DNA of 64,000 nucleotides from Nissolia schottii (lineage: Eukaryota; Streptophyta; Magnoliopsida; Fabales; Fabaceae). Each line of letters opens with the position of its first letter. Within the stretch, counting starts at the first letter, position 1. Shown one piece after another: positions 23,101-40,877 of this stretch. The DNA lies in contig QANU01028716.1 of NCBI GenBank assembly GCA_003254905.1, forward strand, positions 424,747 to 488,746. The letters are read 5' to 3'. A program made the position numbers and the translations under genes. The notes under the pieces are model-generated. The model saw only the letters and a list, made by a program, of their open reading frames with translations. It did no database searches and was not told the DNA's origin.

Positions 23101-24304
23101 CACAGGAGCTTTATCAGAACCAACCCTCCCCAAATCTACCACAAAGCGAAACTCTCAGATCTGAACCACTCAAAGAGACGAAAGAGCTCTTAACTGAAAA
23201 ATCGAATCTCTCTGAATCCCTTTTTATCCTTTCAATCTCTCCGGTTTTTCTTTCAGGTTGCGTTTCTCACTCTTTGATTCTTCGTCTTTCGCTAAAAGAA
23301 AAAGAATAAGGGAAATTTTGATTTCTATATTTTTTGGAAAATTGCTTGAATTAGGGATTTTGATTTTTCTTCTTTTTTTCTTCTTTGATTTGTGCTTTCT
23401 GATTTAATTGATGTGTTAATCGGTGATTCTCTTCGGTTTGGTTGGTTTATTGCTCGTCGATCTGAAAGTATTTGATAAGGTTTGGGCGTTGACTTTCTTT
23501 TGGTTGGTGGAATGTTAATTGTTTGATGATTTTTGAGACTTGTGTTGATTGTTTGATGATTTTGATGTTATGGTTTGGTGTATTTATAGTTTTTAGTTTT
23601 AGATCTGAACAGATTCTTGACTAATTTCAGGTTGGGACTTGGAAAGAGGAACGATTTTGGATGGATTTTTGGGGGATTTTGAGCCCCACCCCTCCTCCTC
23701 CTCCTCGCCCCCTGTTTTCTCTAATTTTTTTGTGTTCTTTGTTTAGGAGAATTCTGGTTTTGTTGCCTATAAATTTCTGATTATCTTGTATGTTTGGATT
23801 ATTTTTGTTTCTTTGATGATGTGGAACTTTGGACTTTGCCTTGATTTGTCATCAATTAACATGTTATTTAAGAATTAAGATGAATTGGTTAAATGATATC
23901 ATACCTTGTTCCATCTTGAGTACTGGAGCAACGGAGCAAATTGTTTATGTTTATCATAATCCTCAATTAATTGGATGGGGCGAGGGAACAAATGGTGTTT
24001 TGAGGGCTAATGGAGGGTATTTGTGACAATACCTTTGTTTGATGTTATCAGGATTTCACATGCACCTTCTGTTGGTTAATTTTACATGAAAACAAGTTAT
24101 TCAAAAGGCACGGGGATACCATGGAATATCAGTGTATGAATTGCATTGAATTTCGTTATGTTTACTGCTTTTTTGTTAGATATCTACCGATTGTGTGCTC
24201 AAGTATTATTATTATTATCTCTTGTCTTTCTTCTTTACCTAAACCCTCTGATTTCAGCATATCTTACTTGCTATTCTCAATTGTTGCAGTAAAACATCAA
24301 CAAC

Positions 24305-25369
24305 ATGAGCCGTGCACAGGATCCACACCATCACAAATCCTTTTTCCCCTTCGGTAATCCTTTTCGGATGATATCACCTAAAGGATCTAGAATTTCTCAA
24401 AAACTTCTTGCAGTATTGCATTCCTTTGAGGCAACATTGGCAGAGCGGCTGAGAAAGCTTATGCCCAAAAGCAAGGATCAAATCCTCAGCTTGTCTTGGA
24501 TGACTTTAGCTATGACGTCACTTCGTGAAACCCATAATAACATACTAACCCTTATAACTGATCTCGAGCTTCCTGTGAGTGATTGGGATGACAAATGGAA
24601 GGACGTGTACTTGGACATAAGTGTGAAGTTGCTAGATATTTGCAACGCATTTAGCTCTGAGATCTCACGTCTGAACCAATGCAATCTTTCGGTTAAGTGT
24701 GCACTGCATAACTTAGACTCCGCCTCTCCAAAGCAGTTTATCCGGGCTTGTTCTTCACTGGATGATTGGAGGCAGCGCATTAATTCTAGGAACCCCAGAA
24801 TTGAGAAATGCAGCACCATCTTAGATAATCTCGTGGGATCGCTTGATCTGCCCAAGGTTAAAAATTCAGCCAAGGGTAAGGTTTTGATGCAAGCAATGTA
24901 CGGAGTGAAGGTGGAGACTGTATTTGTTTGCAGCGTGTTTGCCGCAGCTTTCTCAGCCTCTCCAGAGAAGTTATTAGATTTGGATTTGGCCGACACGTAT
25001 TCCTGGGCTCCAGCTTTTAGAAGTTTGCAGAATCTTGTAAATGAGGAGATTAGAGTTAGGTGTTCAAGTGGGAAGTTTTCTGTGTTGAACGAGTTGGAAG
25101 CAATTGATGCCTCTGTGAAGGAACTGTACCCCACAATACAGGGTAGTGCAGATACCTTGAAGACAGAATCACTTCTGAAGAATGTTGAGGGATTAGGCAG
25201 TGCATCAGAGAAGCTTTCACAAGGATTAGATCTTCTTACAAAGGAAGTGGATGGATTTTTCCAAGTAGTTTTGACTAGCCGTGATGCTTTGTTGTCTAAC
25301 CTGAGGCCAGATAAAATTGTAAAGGACCAATTCCATGGGCATAATGTAGATAAGCAAGTAGTCCACTAA
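24305..25369 (+). CDS. BYPASS1 (BPS1) family protein
   Basis: An intronless coding frame of 354 residues begins SRAQDPHHHKSFFPFGNPFR after the Met and shares long blocks with Arabidopsis BPS1. Examples are LAERLRKLMPKSKDQILSLS, ITDLELPVSDWDDKW, ISVKLLDICNAFSSE and LPKVKNSAKGKVLMQAMYGV. BPS proteins limit production of a root-derived mobile signal that arrests shoots; their biochemistry is unknown. A single hydrophobic stretch lies near VETVFVCSVFAAAFSAS. The 5' UTR appears split: a leader ends at 23256 (TTTCAG/GTTGCG), and an acceptor at 24289 (TTGTTGCAG) lies 15 bases before the ATG, giving a leader intron of about 1 kb. The gene sits between the receptor kinase and the MAP kinase, as its Arabidopsis relatives do. 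It looks intact. Confidence 0.93.
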   Translation: MSRAQDPHHHKSFFPFGNPFRMISPKGSRISQKLLAVLHSFEATLAERLRKLMPKSKDQILSLSWMTLAMTSLRETHNNILTLITDLELPVSDWDDKWKDVYLDISVKLLDICNAFSSEISRLNQCNLSVKCALHNLDSASPKQFIRACSSLDDWRQRINSRNPRIEKCSTILDNLVGSLDLPKVKNSAKGKVLMQAMYGVKVETVFVCSVFAAAFSASPEKLLDLDLADTYSWAPAFRSLQNLVNEEIRVRCSSGKFSVLNELEAIDASVKELYPTIQGSADTLKTESLLKNVEGLGSASEKLSQGLDLLTKEVDGFFQVVLTSRDALLSNLRPDKIVKDQFHGHNVDKQVVH

Positions 25370-28077
25370 GCATGTAGCAGCCTAACTCTAGTGTAATGGG
25401 TCTAGGTGTGGGGTTTTCTGGTTTTTTAGATCTTGTTTGGTTTGTTCATTCAAGGCGCAGCATGAGTAATAGGTTATATTATATTATTATATTTAGTATT
25501 ATTATTGAGGTGAAATGTATATGTGGTTTGATCTATGTAATGTTAAAACAGTGAAATATTATTGTAAGTTTTATTGTGCTACTGTAGTTAGCAGTGTCAT
25601 CCGAGAGCTCATGGCAGTCTATGGTGTTGGGCTAATATATATACTTCTATATTTCTCTGTTAGAGAAAATTTTACATGTAGGTTTTTTTTACTTTTTCTC
25701 ACGTCAAAAAAATTACTTTTCCTTTTTTGTTTTCTTATTATATTCTTTTCATTGGATATTTCAAAATTGGTACGTCTCATTTATTGAAAATTCTCAAACT
25801 ACTTTCCAGTAAGCAAGATGGAAGGAAAAAAGAAGTAAAAGCTGCAAACCATAACCCTTTGTCACGATATGTATTTCATAGATGACCCTTGAATGAAAAT
25901 ATAAAAATCATTATTGAGAATAAAAATCTTTTAACATTACCTTAATCAAAAGAATGAATATCAAACCATTCAAAAGGAAGCATATCCGCGCAAATCGCAC
26001 ATAGGTTCAATCCTAAGCAATCAACTAGGCCATTAAGAAAGGTCATAGTCACCCGCTCACCAGCATGCTCAATTTGACTCCACCAATAATAAATTATAAA
26101 TTATGGAAAATTCGTGTACTATTCAATTTTGTTCACCCTTGCACATGCTTACAATAAAAAATTGATCTCCATCTTTCAAGAAAAAATAAATGAAAAAAAA
26201 ATCTGATTTTTTTGTAAATTAAAAATTCTACATGCTACCAATAAATAAGAGTGTACATTATTGGAGTAATTGGAATACTTAATTTGTAGCAAGAGTTTTG
26301 AACAATGTTTAATGAGAGAGTCTTCTGTAGTAAGATTAAAAAAATGTTATATATATAGATATATAGATATATATTCAAAAATGTTTCATTTGTCACATAA
26401 TATGTCATTCTTATTTTTATTTTTTGGTCTTTGGTTCATTTTTCTAGTCTTAATAACACTGTTTATGCTTAAGAAAAATAAAACACGGTTTCATGAGGCT
26501 GAAAACCTTGGTTGAGAAAAACGGAGTAATACAACATTTAACTATTTTATCACAACTAATACTATAATATCATTACTTTTGAATGAGCTAAGCTATTTGT
26601 TGACTTTTATTTTCTACCCGCCTATACTTATTTTAACACACAGAAAAATATAAGGAAGATACTTCTAAAAGGAATGCTTACGTATCTCCCATTTTTTTTT
26701 TCCCTTTTGAATTGCTCCCGCACAAAATGAATAAAAACAGTTAAAGAATAAAAATCAATGCAAAGTCTAACGCCATAATGCATAATTCACAGACAGCACA
26801 GCATGACACCAATGTTCATGAAAAAAGATAAAAGATAACTGTGGATTTCTTCACGGGCTCACACGAGCATGTCCACCTCAAAAGCCTGCTAACACCTTGA
26901 CTGAAAAAATAAAGAGAAGAGTTGTCATTGACACACTACAGATATCATTGCAAAATATTTGAGAAATCATTCATTCATAATTTCAAAATTTTGATTACAT
27001 TTATTGAATTTATTACAAAAATTTTGATGTATTTTCTTGTCACCTTTACATAGCAATAATTATAGAACTTAATATTAATAATTAGTTTTGCGATTAGAAT
27101 GGTGTGAAAAGTAAAATTAAAATAATAATAAATTCTTGGGTAAATTGTACAAACTGCTATTGAGGTTTGCAAATATTATAATTTACCTTAAATTATGTAC
27201 AAAATTACACTCTGCCCCAATTTTTTATTGCAACTAATCACCACTAATATGTTACATTTCTATTTTCATTTCATATGTTTTTTGTTTTTAAAAACTTGTG
27301 TAAGAAATAGTAAAAACAATTAAAACAATAAAAATTTGTTTCTTGTTTAAGATAAAAGAACAATGAACACATAAATAAAAACAAAAAATATGATCTTATT
27401 ATTTTCGTTGTTTTCACGGACCAAACATAAAACACTAAAAAAGTAAATGGAAACAAAAACCTAACAAATCATTGATGATAAATTGCAATGAAAAATTAGG
27501 GTGAAGTGCAATTTTGTACATAATTTAGGATAAAGTGTAATTTTTACAAACTTTAAGGATGATTTGTGTAATTTACCCTAAATTCTTTATTAGAATTATT
27601 TTTTGTCTCACTAAATCATCCATATCTAAATCTTATTTCTATAAATTTGATTATATGAAAAAAAGAGAGTAAAGTAAACCAATTTTTTAATGATAAATAA
27701 GATGTATAAAAATTATAATTTCAATTATTTTACTAATAATACCATTAAGTTTTTATGTATAAGTCATATGTTCAAAGTTAATTTACTATGTATAAAAAAA
27801 TATAAATTAATTTCTTTTTTCAATTTCATCTTTGTAAATTTGTATTTTGGTCAATTTTTTATTTAACAAAAATTGCAAGTATAATTTTAATCAATACTTT
27901 TTTATTAAAATGAAGTTGACTAAAGTAAAAATCGATAGAAATGAAATTTAACCTTTTTTCCCCACGTTTCTCAAAAAAAATGTAACTTAAAAATACAAAT
28001 TATTTATCCATAGATCAAAATATCAAAAATGATTTATGATTTATTTATAGTATTTTCTTTTTGGTGGGGGAATGATT
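25370..28077. other. Spacer between the BPS gene and the MAP kinase
   Basis: AT-rich 2.7-kb spacer with no recognisable gene. The only structured feature is the MITE at 27138-27578. A short ATAG/ATAT repeat lies at 26349-26375. Confidence 0.55.
27138..27578. mobile_element. Mutator-type MITE, ~95-bp TIRs, perfect 9-bp target duplication
   Basis: The ends GGGTAAATTGTACAAACTGC and the complement of GTGTAATTTACCC pair imperfectly over about 95 bp, including TAAATTATGTACAAAATT in both arms. TAAATTCTT stands immediately outside both ends (27129-27137 and 27579-27587). The 441-bp length, long TIRs and 9-bp duplication are diagnostic of a non-autonomous Mutator-like element. Confidence 0.9.
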
Positions 28078-28084
28078 TATAAAA
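28078..28084 (+). promoter_or_regulatory. Candidate TATA box of the MAP kinase gene
   Basis: TATAAAA about 213 bases upstream of the ATG, followed by a CT-rich leader (TCTCTCTCCCCTCTCTGG). Both are typical of plant promoters. Confidence 0.4.
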
Positions 28085-28296
28085 CACGCATATACGTCTC
28101 TCTCCCCTCTCTGGTCTCCAAAACCAAATGCCAAAATCCTCAAAGTTAGTACCTTTCCAACTCTGACCCCCTTTTCTAAATTGGGTCTCTCCCCATTTTC
28201 GGTTTTCGTGTTCTGAGACTTCGAACTTCGAAGATCACGCATCCATTTTCATAGTCATATCTCATATTCATAGAGAGAGAGACATAGATAGCAGAC

Positions 28297-32717
<4,421 letters not shown>

Positions 32718-34110
32718 ATTCTTTTTTTTTCTTTTTTTTTCTTTTTTGCAATTTACTGTTGTAATATATGCATAGTGAAGTGATCTTTGACAAATTTGAG
32801 TTATGGATGCTACTTGGGATGTTGCAGCTCTCGACAAGATATGAAAAACTTTGGAGATATTGAGTTTCGATGAGATTGATGTGAGGTCGCCTTTCAAGTA
32901 AACCGTCAAATTTGTGATTGGGGTTTCAAGTTCTTCCTCAACTTATGGATATGGTTATATTGGTTTATGAGGTTGTCAAAAGTTAATTAAATTAATTCTT
33001 AGGATTAATATGACCATTTTCAGAACTTGAGGATGGGTTTGATTGATGTTGTCTACTCCAATAAAAATTTGAAGGTTTACTCATCTTTCATCTATTAATA
33101 TATAAAAGTTGGATCATTTCATTTTATGAATTAGACATATCTCACTCAACACTACAACAAAAAAATTTCCTCCAAAAGAAATAGTACATAGATATTCTTC
33201 ATACTTTGATTTTTTTCAACACATAATTATTTATATTCTTTGTATATTAATAAGTAAATTTAGTTATTACATGATTAATAGAAAAATTCAAATAAAATTG
33301 GTAAAATCCTCTTTTGGCCTTATAGTTAAATAAAATAATAAGGGTATTCTTTTATTAATTATTTGTATAATTAATCTCCTAATTACAATGATAATCTTAG
33401 AAAAATTGAAAAATTTAAAATTTAAACTTATTGTACAAGAAAAGGTGTGAGTTAATTAAAAAGGTGAAAAGTTAAAAAAAAAAAAACACATATGACTGAT
33501 GAAATAATGAAAAACAAAAAATTAATTGAAACTATATGAAATAATTAATAAATAATCAAAATGTAAGAAAATTCTAACATGAATAGAGATCAAAGGAAGT
33601 AAGGAACTATTGCCATGTGGCAAGCTAAGTGAAACAACTTTAATATAAGAATATTATTATAATATTATAAATGATAACACATAATTATTTATATCCTTTA
33701 TATACTAATACGTATAATTAGTTATTACATGATTAATAGCAAAATTTAAATAAAATGGGTAAAATTATCTTTTCGTCCCATAGTTAAACAAAATAGTAAG
33801 TATATTTTTTTAATTAATTTTTAGCACAATTAATCTCCTAATTTCATGATTGATAGCTTTGTTGTGCTTGAGCCAAACAAACATTTAGTCCATCTCTTTA
33901 CAAGCTTAAGTAGCAAACTTAGATTATGTCACCATTGAAGAGCTAAATAAACTTGGAGAGGGAAAAAAAAACTGTTTAATTTAAACAGTTTAAATACTAT
34001 AGTTTGAAAGATGATTCACTTCTCAACATTGAGCAAATATAGAATATCTGCATAATCAGGGGAAGACTAGTAGACTTATATAAGTAACTACATTAACACA
34101 TATGACTTAA
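32718..34110. other. MPK4 3' UTR and AT-rich spacer
   Basis: 32718-33060 is the likely 3' UTR of the MAP kinase. The rest is AT-rich spacer containing the duplication described separately. No gene is seen. Confidence 0.5.
33219..33844. repeat. Diverged direct repeat, ~168-bp copies
   Basis: Copies at 33219-33385 and 33677-33844 share ACACATAATTATTTATAT, AGTTATTACATGATTAATAG and TTAATCTCCTAATT in the same order. About 290 bp of unrelated DNA lies between them. The origin is unknown. Confidence 0.7.
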
Positions 34111-37100
34111 TTATGCATGCTTCGTGCTGTACCTACATTTCTTCAGCTCCAGCATATCAATAGGCAAACTCTCAGCAGGAAAATCACAAGCTGTGATCTT
34201 CTTTGGCCCCTGATCGGGCAACAGATCACACGGCCGTGGACTCACCCCACTTGTGATCCCTTGAATATCAGTGCAAGTCCATGGCTGCTTCTTGGCCTTA
34301 GCTGCCATACCAATTGTGACATTGGCGATGCAGATTCCAGTAAAAGGGTCATTGGATATCCCTTCCAACCTTGCAGCCATGCTCACATTCTCAGCCACAA
34401 CATCTCTGTAGTTTATGCCCTTGATCTCGGGCAAGGCTTTAGGGTCATAATGGGAATCAGCATGTGAACCATAGTTGCCAGTCATCCAAAATGCCCACTT
34501 CATTGTGTGCATCTTCATTCCTTTTACATATATGTCCTTCACGTATCCTCCCCTCCCTACAGCTGTCTTGATCCTGACACCTGGTGCGTATTTGGAAAAG
34601 TTATGAGATTAATATTCTTGACTTTAATTGTTATACACTGATAGTGTAATTTTCTTTTATACTGTTATTTAACCAAATCATTCTATATACATGACTTTTT
34701 GTTATGTATAAAGGCTTGCCAAACATGTAATACCTGATTCAGTGTGGATGGCTGTGATGTCCTCAGCCCTAACATCTTGGATCCCACCAGACATCTCACT
34801 CCCCAATGCAATGGTTGCACTGTATGGTGAGATGCATGTCAGCCTCCTGATTATGAGTTGTTTGGTGGGCCACCCAAAGCTTATGCCATACTCATCCCAG
34901 CCACTCTTCACTGCTACACAGTCATCCCCAGAAACTATGTAGCAGTCTTCAATTCTTGTATTTGTGCAAGAATCTGAAAGGGCAAAAATGAAAATTACAA
35001 CAAATAAAAAAAGCAAAAGAAAAACATCAATCTTTTTATTTATTTATTTATTTATTATCAGCAAAAAGTTAAGGGGAATTCAACCCTAGTCATTTTTCAA
35101 GAGCTAAGGCATGTTTCCAAGTTATTTGAGTACTTACATGGATACTTATAAATTATCTATTAAAGTAACTCTTGCATTGACAACGAAAATTAAATCAACG
35201 TCATTTTAGGATAATCATTTCTTTATTAACTATGCCAGTCATCTTTGACAAAAATATCAATCTATAAGTTTTATTTTTATATTATATGGCATTTCTTTTG
35301 TTGCATTTTTATTTGTCACTTTAATATATGCACTGTGTATGCGTACTAAGAAAACAGCTTCCTTTTCGTGAAAAGTTGTTAGCGAAATAAAACTCTAGTT
35401 TGGATAACTTTTCTAAATGAATTATAATCCAATTTTCATAATTTAAGTTGTTTTCAATGGAAAAAGCAAATGCAAAAGCAAAATTTTGAGTATTATTTTC
35501 AAAATTTTTTTTATATAATACATGCAATGTTATGTTTTTATCAACTTGACCATAACTATTAAATGTTAAATGTTGTATAGTATAAATAATTATTTTGTAT
35601 CCATTCTAACAATTTGACCATACAAAAGAATTCAAACAAAACAAATTATTTTATAGCCACTTTTTAGCTAAAATATCAAAGCATAAATTGATTTTCATAT
35701 AATTGATCATATATAAAAGCGATTTTTAAAATAAGCGATTATTAAAATAAATTTAATGTTTTAAATTTTCTCAAACACACTCTAAGGAACTCGAAATCAG
35801 GGCTTAACTATGAAACATTTATTCTGGAATATCTTGTTCAATTTTTGGATTATTAGTGTGATTACAATGTTGTGAAAGGGTAAAATTGAAAAATTAACCA
35901 TAAATATTTTATAAATACCTAAGAATTACAGATAATGTGAAGTTTTCTTTCTAAAGAGCTAGATAAAATGAAATGAAAACATTGTTTAATTTTGTAACAT
36001 AGTTATATATACTGACCTGGGTTGATGCCATCAGTATTTGGAGATGTAACAGGAGCGATGATGGTGATGCCTTTCATAATAATGTTGCTGCATAGTGTTG
36101 GAAAATTTTGATTAGTTTGAAATTAGGAAAGAATCATAGGTGTCACTATGTTGGTGCCCCTAAGGTCAAATGTTGATTTTGAAGGTTTTTAAAACTTTGA
36201 ATGAATGTGACCTATGACTATGGAGAAATTTTTGTGACATCTAAATATGTTTTAGACCATATAATGAACAATTTAGTTATATAAGTGGTGAATCCTTTAT
36301 TTTAAAATGTCAAAATATTAGTTATTATTTGATCTAAAATATATTTAACATGATACTTTAAGATTTTTTTAAAAAAATACCTGCTATAAACAGGATGAAC
36401 ATGCCATGATGGAGAATTTAGGAGAGTTAGGTTTGAGATTTGAATGTTGTCTGAGAACATTAACTCAATCAAGTAGGGGCGTGTGTACTTCAACTTTTTC
36501 TTGTGAAATTGTTGCCACCAAAAAGCACCTTGACCATCTATGGTGCCATTGTCCCCTGTTAATCATAGTGACCATAATTTCATATTAAGATTAATCCACA
36601 CTCATAAAAAATCATTACATTATTTACTTCTTACTTCAAATTATTTACTTTACCAAACAATTTATAAGTAAATTTTATGATCGCGACATTTATTTGGTTC
36701 TAATTGTTCAATACTTATTTTTTTTTAAGTAATGCCTCGAATTTTAATTTTGTAAGCAAAAATATTTTATTATGTAGTGAGATTGACCCAACTCGATCTA
36801 AATTAAGTGAAATCCAATAAATTTTTTTAATATAGATGATTTCAATGAAAAAATTGATCTAAAGAAAACAAAATTACCATTTAACACATCACATGTACAA
36901 GAAGATAAAGTATGTATCTAACAAATGAAGAAAAATGTAACTTTGAAGCAATGTCTAATCATTTAACATCAAATTAATCAAGATGTTTCACTTTTCTTTT
37001 CAACCACCTCCTATTTGAGTTCAATATTGTTTTTATTTGGTAATAGAATTTGTCACATCAATAACTGGGCGACTTTCTCTTCAAATAACTAACCATCTTT

Positions 37101-40100
37101 TTTTTTTTTGGTTGAACTAACCATCTAATTTGAATTGGAGTAGGTTAAGAGATTATATAGAATATAAATATTAAATAATTTACTTAATGAAAATAATACA
37201 GAACTAAAATGAACAAATATAAAATGTAATGACAAAACAAATTAAATAATATATTCCATGGCAGTAAGTAAAGTTTGGGAACTAGAATTCAAACTTTTTT
37301 GAAGCATAGCACATGTTAGCTGAAAATGTTTCACCAACCCTTAACTAAATAATAGTTTGATAATTTTTTCTAACAACTTTTTTCTTTTTCAATACCTGTA
37401 ACAATAACATCAGTGAGGTTTGTTCCAAATATGAGGCTGGTGTATCTTCCTGCTGCTGCATCTCTTCCTCTACCGTATGATGGTAGTGGTTTGATCACAG
37501 GCCACTCATTCATATCCTAAATCAATATATTAATACAAGAGATTAATTTTGATATGCTAAAATAAAAATACATTTTACATTGTCATCAAATTATATAATA
37601 TTATATGTCAAATTTTCAAGATAATGGTGATAAAGGTCATATACTTATATGTTGAGCTTTTGAGATAATTGAAATAAAAGTCGAATACTTTAGTTAATAT
37701 GATAATACAATGAAAACTTTTAATAGGGGTGTTCACAACCTAAACCAAACTTATAATAGGTCTAGTCTGAAACTTCATTAATTGAGTTCAGGTTATAACG
37801 TTTGATAAGATATACTTTTTGAGTCAAATTCAAAATCAAGTTATTATTGAATTGGATTAATGGTTAAAGAATTGTTTCAAACAAAAAATTGAATTGAATT
37901 TGAGTCTAGTCTAACTCGGCCTAACCCGACCATGTGCACCCATTTTCCCTTTTTGAGTTAGTTGCATGACACATGAAAGTGCCAAAATGTGCCACACAAG
38001 GAACTGTTCCAACTGTGTGCGAAGGACAAAAAGGGTATATTGGACCATACCATGGCACACAAAGAGCTAGTGTCTAGGAGCTATAGGCCAAAAGGTGCTA
38101 GGATAAAGAGATTTAAACAATTGTTAGGGAATCATAGCATAGGTTAAGGAGTTTGTGTATTGCTTTCATGAATTAATTAACAACATTGCTTTGGTAGTTT
38201 AAATTTTTCTTGTAACGGTAGCAAGTGAGGAACCTTGTGACCAATATGCATTTCATTTATTGGAACATCTTTTCCTCATTTATCTGAATCCCTTCTAAAA
38301 CTTCTATCTACATTTTTATGAGTGCAGTCATGACTCATGAGTCTATGCGACAGTGATGTATAACAGATTACTTTTATTCTGTGATAACATTCAAGAAATT
38401 CTATGGCCAGAAAACTACTTATAAACCACGGATATGTTATTAATTTTTTCCTTCAATGAAATTAAACTCATAATGTTCTCCACAATGAAATTAATCAAAG
38501 CCTACAGCATCAAATCCTAACTTCTTTCATTGTTTGCTCATGATTTAGATCAGATGGACGGTATGGAGAGGAAAACTAAGCAAAATTATAGGCGAAACTA
38601 TTATAAATAATTTTGATTTTAATGACTTGTTGAGAACATTATTTATGATATAGTAGTGTCATTTGATTCATGTAACTGACCTAGTAATTTAAGGCTTAGT
38701 TGTTATTCTCGCCAAATGTTGCCAAAAAGAAAGGTTTGTCCAAATGGCACATGAAGCCAAATGGGTGGAACAAGAACATTTATTATTCATATACCACTGA
38801 AAATAGAATCAGGGTCAAAATTTTTGCCTCTGCTTTCAAACTCTAAAGGAGAATAACAACAACAATTAAATGGAGTCAGTTGCATCGATTAGACAACATC
38901 ACATGTTCTGTTATAAATCATACTAATACTCAAACCATTAACATCTAATTATCCTTTTATTATTTTACCAATCGGAGACGAATAACCGCACTTTTAAAAT
39001 CAAAGGCAGGGTATTATGTAAGAAATACTAAAAATTGTATAAGATTTTAAGTTCAAAGTTAACAAAAGTGAGGAAATAAAAATATATAAAAACTGAGGAT
39101 ACAAGGCTCTGATCCTTTCCCAAGAGATGTATGGTGAAAAATTGTAGGTGGTAAGCATTAGCCTTTGATATAAATAGATTATTCTTGAGAAACAGATCAT
39201 AAAATAAAAAATGAAAGAACAGAACACACAACATAAAAATGCTAACAAAGTCTTTCCAAAATTCTCAAATTTGTCAAGAGACTTTATTATAACATGGACC
39301 AACAATAGGCCTTTCCTACTAAGTGGAGTCGGCTACATGGTCTAAACGACGGACGGGAAAGTCATCAAAACAATGAGCAAAGAAAAAAAGCAAATGTACC
39401 TGAGAAGCAAGGAGGACAGCGTCTTTATGCAGATAAAGTGTGAAGTGGCTGATGAGGCTGAAGCTCCCAGTGAGCCACTTCCCAGCAGGAACATAGAGCT
39501 GGGCCCCACCTTTGGAAGCATAACTGCTAAGGTTGCTGATTGCAGACTCAAAGGCCTTTGTGTTTGATGCCTTGCCATCACCAACACCTCCAAAATCAGC
39601 CAGTGAGGCACTGTGTGCCCTGCAGTTTATGGCACTGTACTCAAAGGAAGTTGTCACTGTTTTCTTGGCCTTTCTGCTCTCAGCTTCCTGTGAACTCAGC
39701 ACCACCACCACGAGGACTGCACAAACTAATCTAATAACCTGTAAAAATAAAATTAACACATGGGAAAATAAGTAAATTGATGCAATATGAAGATATATGT
39801 AGCTGTGCAATCTGGCTAAGGGATTTTCCAGGAAAAACTTTAAGGCAACGTTCGGTTGAGGGATAAAACACTAGACCAGAACAGTTGAGTGAAGCTGGGA
39901 CATAATTTTTATATTTTTTTTTGTACTTCACAAGCTAAGACACAAGGGATACAAAATTTTGGCCCGACGGGACATGAATTTTATGAGTCACCATTTCTGT
40001 GACTCTATTCCCGTGTTCCGTGTAGAAAACAATGTAAACATGATTTTCTTGTTCTTCATTATTTTCTTCACAACATCATGAAAAAATAATGTAGAAACAG

Positions 40101-40367
40101 ATTGAAAACAAAAAATAGAAATAAAAACCAGACAAATCATAGTATAGAATAAATTTACACAACCTTACTCCAACTAGCTCAGAAGTTTTTAGGATTCAAA
40201 AGAATGTGATCTCCATATCACAAGACAACAATCTTATAGTGCCTCTTTTATATATGCCTCAAAGATGTGCACTCAAGATGTGCACTTAGAAAATAGATAG
40301 AATGACAAAGGAGGAAAGAAGGTCTTTATGTTTGTACCTTCATGTGAGTTTTCCACAAGAGCTCCAT
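34111..40367 (-). CDS. Probable polygalacturonase, glycoside hydrolase family 28
   Basis: Seven exons, in transcript order 40338-40367, 39400-39738, 37396-37516, 36381-36555, 36017-36087, 34734-34973 and 34111-34580, join in frame to 481 residues. A hydrophobic N-terminal segment (about 11-27) suggests secretion to the cell wall. GH28 catalytic motifs are NTD (239-241), DD (262-263) and RIK (328-330). The usual GHG histidine position reads GSEMSGG (303-309), a feature of the plant At3g62110-like clade rather than of classical pectin-cutting enzymes. The substrate is therefore uncertain, though a homogalacturonan-related polymer is likely. The first exon is only 30 coding bases. Introns are long and AT-rich, and the 1.9-kb intron 2 holds a hAT-like MITE. 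No disruptions are seen. Confidence 0.9.
37724..37943. mobile_element. hAT-like MITE inside polygalacturonase intron 2
   Basis: It starts TAGGGGTGTTCACAAC and ends CCCGACCATGTGCACCCAT. The two ends are imperfect inverted complements of the style common in legume hAT MITEs. It carries no coding sequence. The target duplication was not resolved. Confidence 0.45.
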
Positions 40368-40436
40368 CCTAAGAAAATGGCACTTTGGTTTTTTCTTGTT
40401 TTGAGGTATGTGTGGAGAGTCAAGCTATATGTCAAG

Positions 40437-40444
40437 TATTTATA
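40437..40444 (-). promoter_or_regulatory. Candidate TATA box of the polygalacturonase gene
   Basis: TATAAATA on the minus strand about 70 bases upstream of the ATG, a normal spacing for a short plant leader. Confidence 0.5.
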
Positions 40445-40650
40445 GGGAAAGTTTAGTTATGGCTACAAGGTTCATGAGTTTGAAGTTAAAAAGGGTGCTT
40501 TTCTGGGAACTGTTTAGTGAAATAACCAATCAAAAGGATTGTTTTAATCTCTCTATACAAATAAATTGGTAAATGCAATATATTTTTGTTTTAAATCCCC
40601 AAAAGCTACAGTCATTCTCAATTTCTTGAAAGCACAAAAACATATATGTT

Positions 40651-40877
40651 TAGTGTGTGTTTGCTTCTTGTTTTGCAAAAATTGGCTCAAGGTATAATTG
40701 ATTGTAACAGAATTGATTTTTGTTCAAGTGATTTTGATGTAACTAGATTTACTTTTTTATAATTCCTCTAAATTTAATTATAAAAAAAGTTAATATATTT
40801 TCAATTTTTTCAAAATCAATTTTTTTATTAGAATTGATTTTGAGAATCAATTTTAATTAACTGAAAAACGAAACATG
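40651..40877. mobile_element. Possible MITE, weak ends
   Basis: TGTGTTTGCTTCTTGTTTTG at the left and CTGAAAAACGAAACATG at the right are rough inverted complements. They enclose repeated AATTGATTTT words. The ends are degenerate, so this is tentative. Confidence 0.35.

Noticed and set aside
24478-25134. 218-codon open frame on the minus strand
   Set aside because: It lies entirely antisense to the BPS coding sequence and resembles no known protein.
25985-26045. GGTTCAATCC resembling a tRNA B box
   Set aside because: The B-box consensus is GGTTCGANTCC, and no A box or acceptor stem is found at the right distance.
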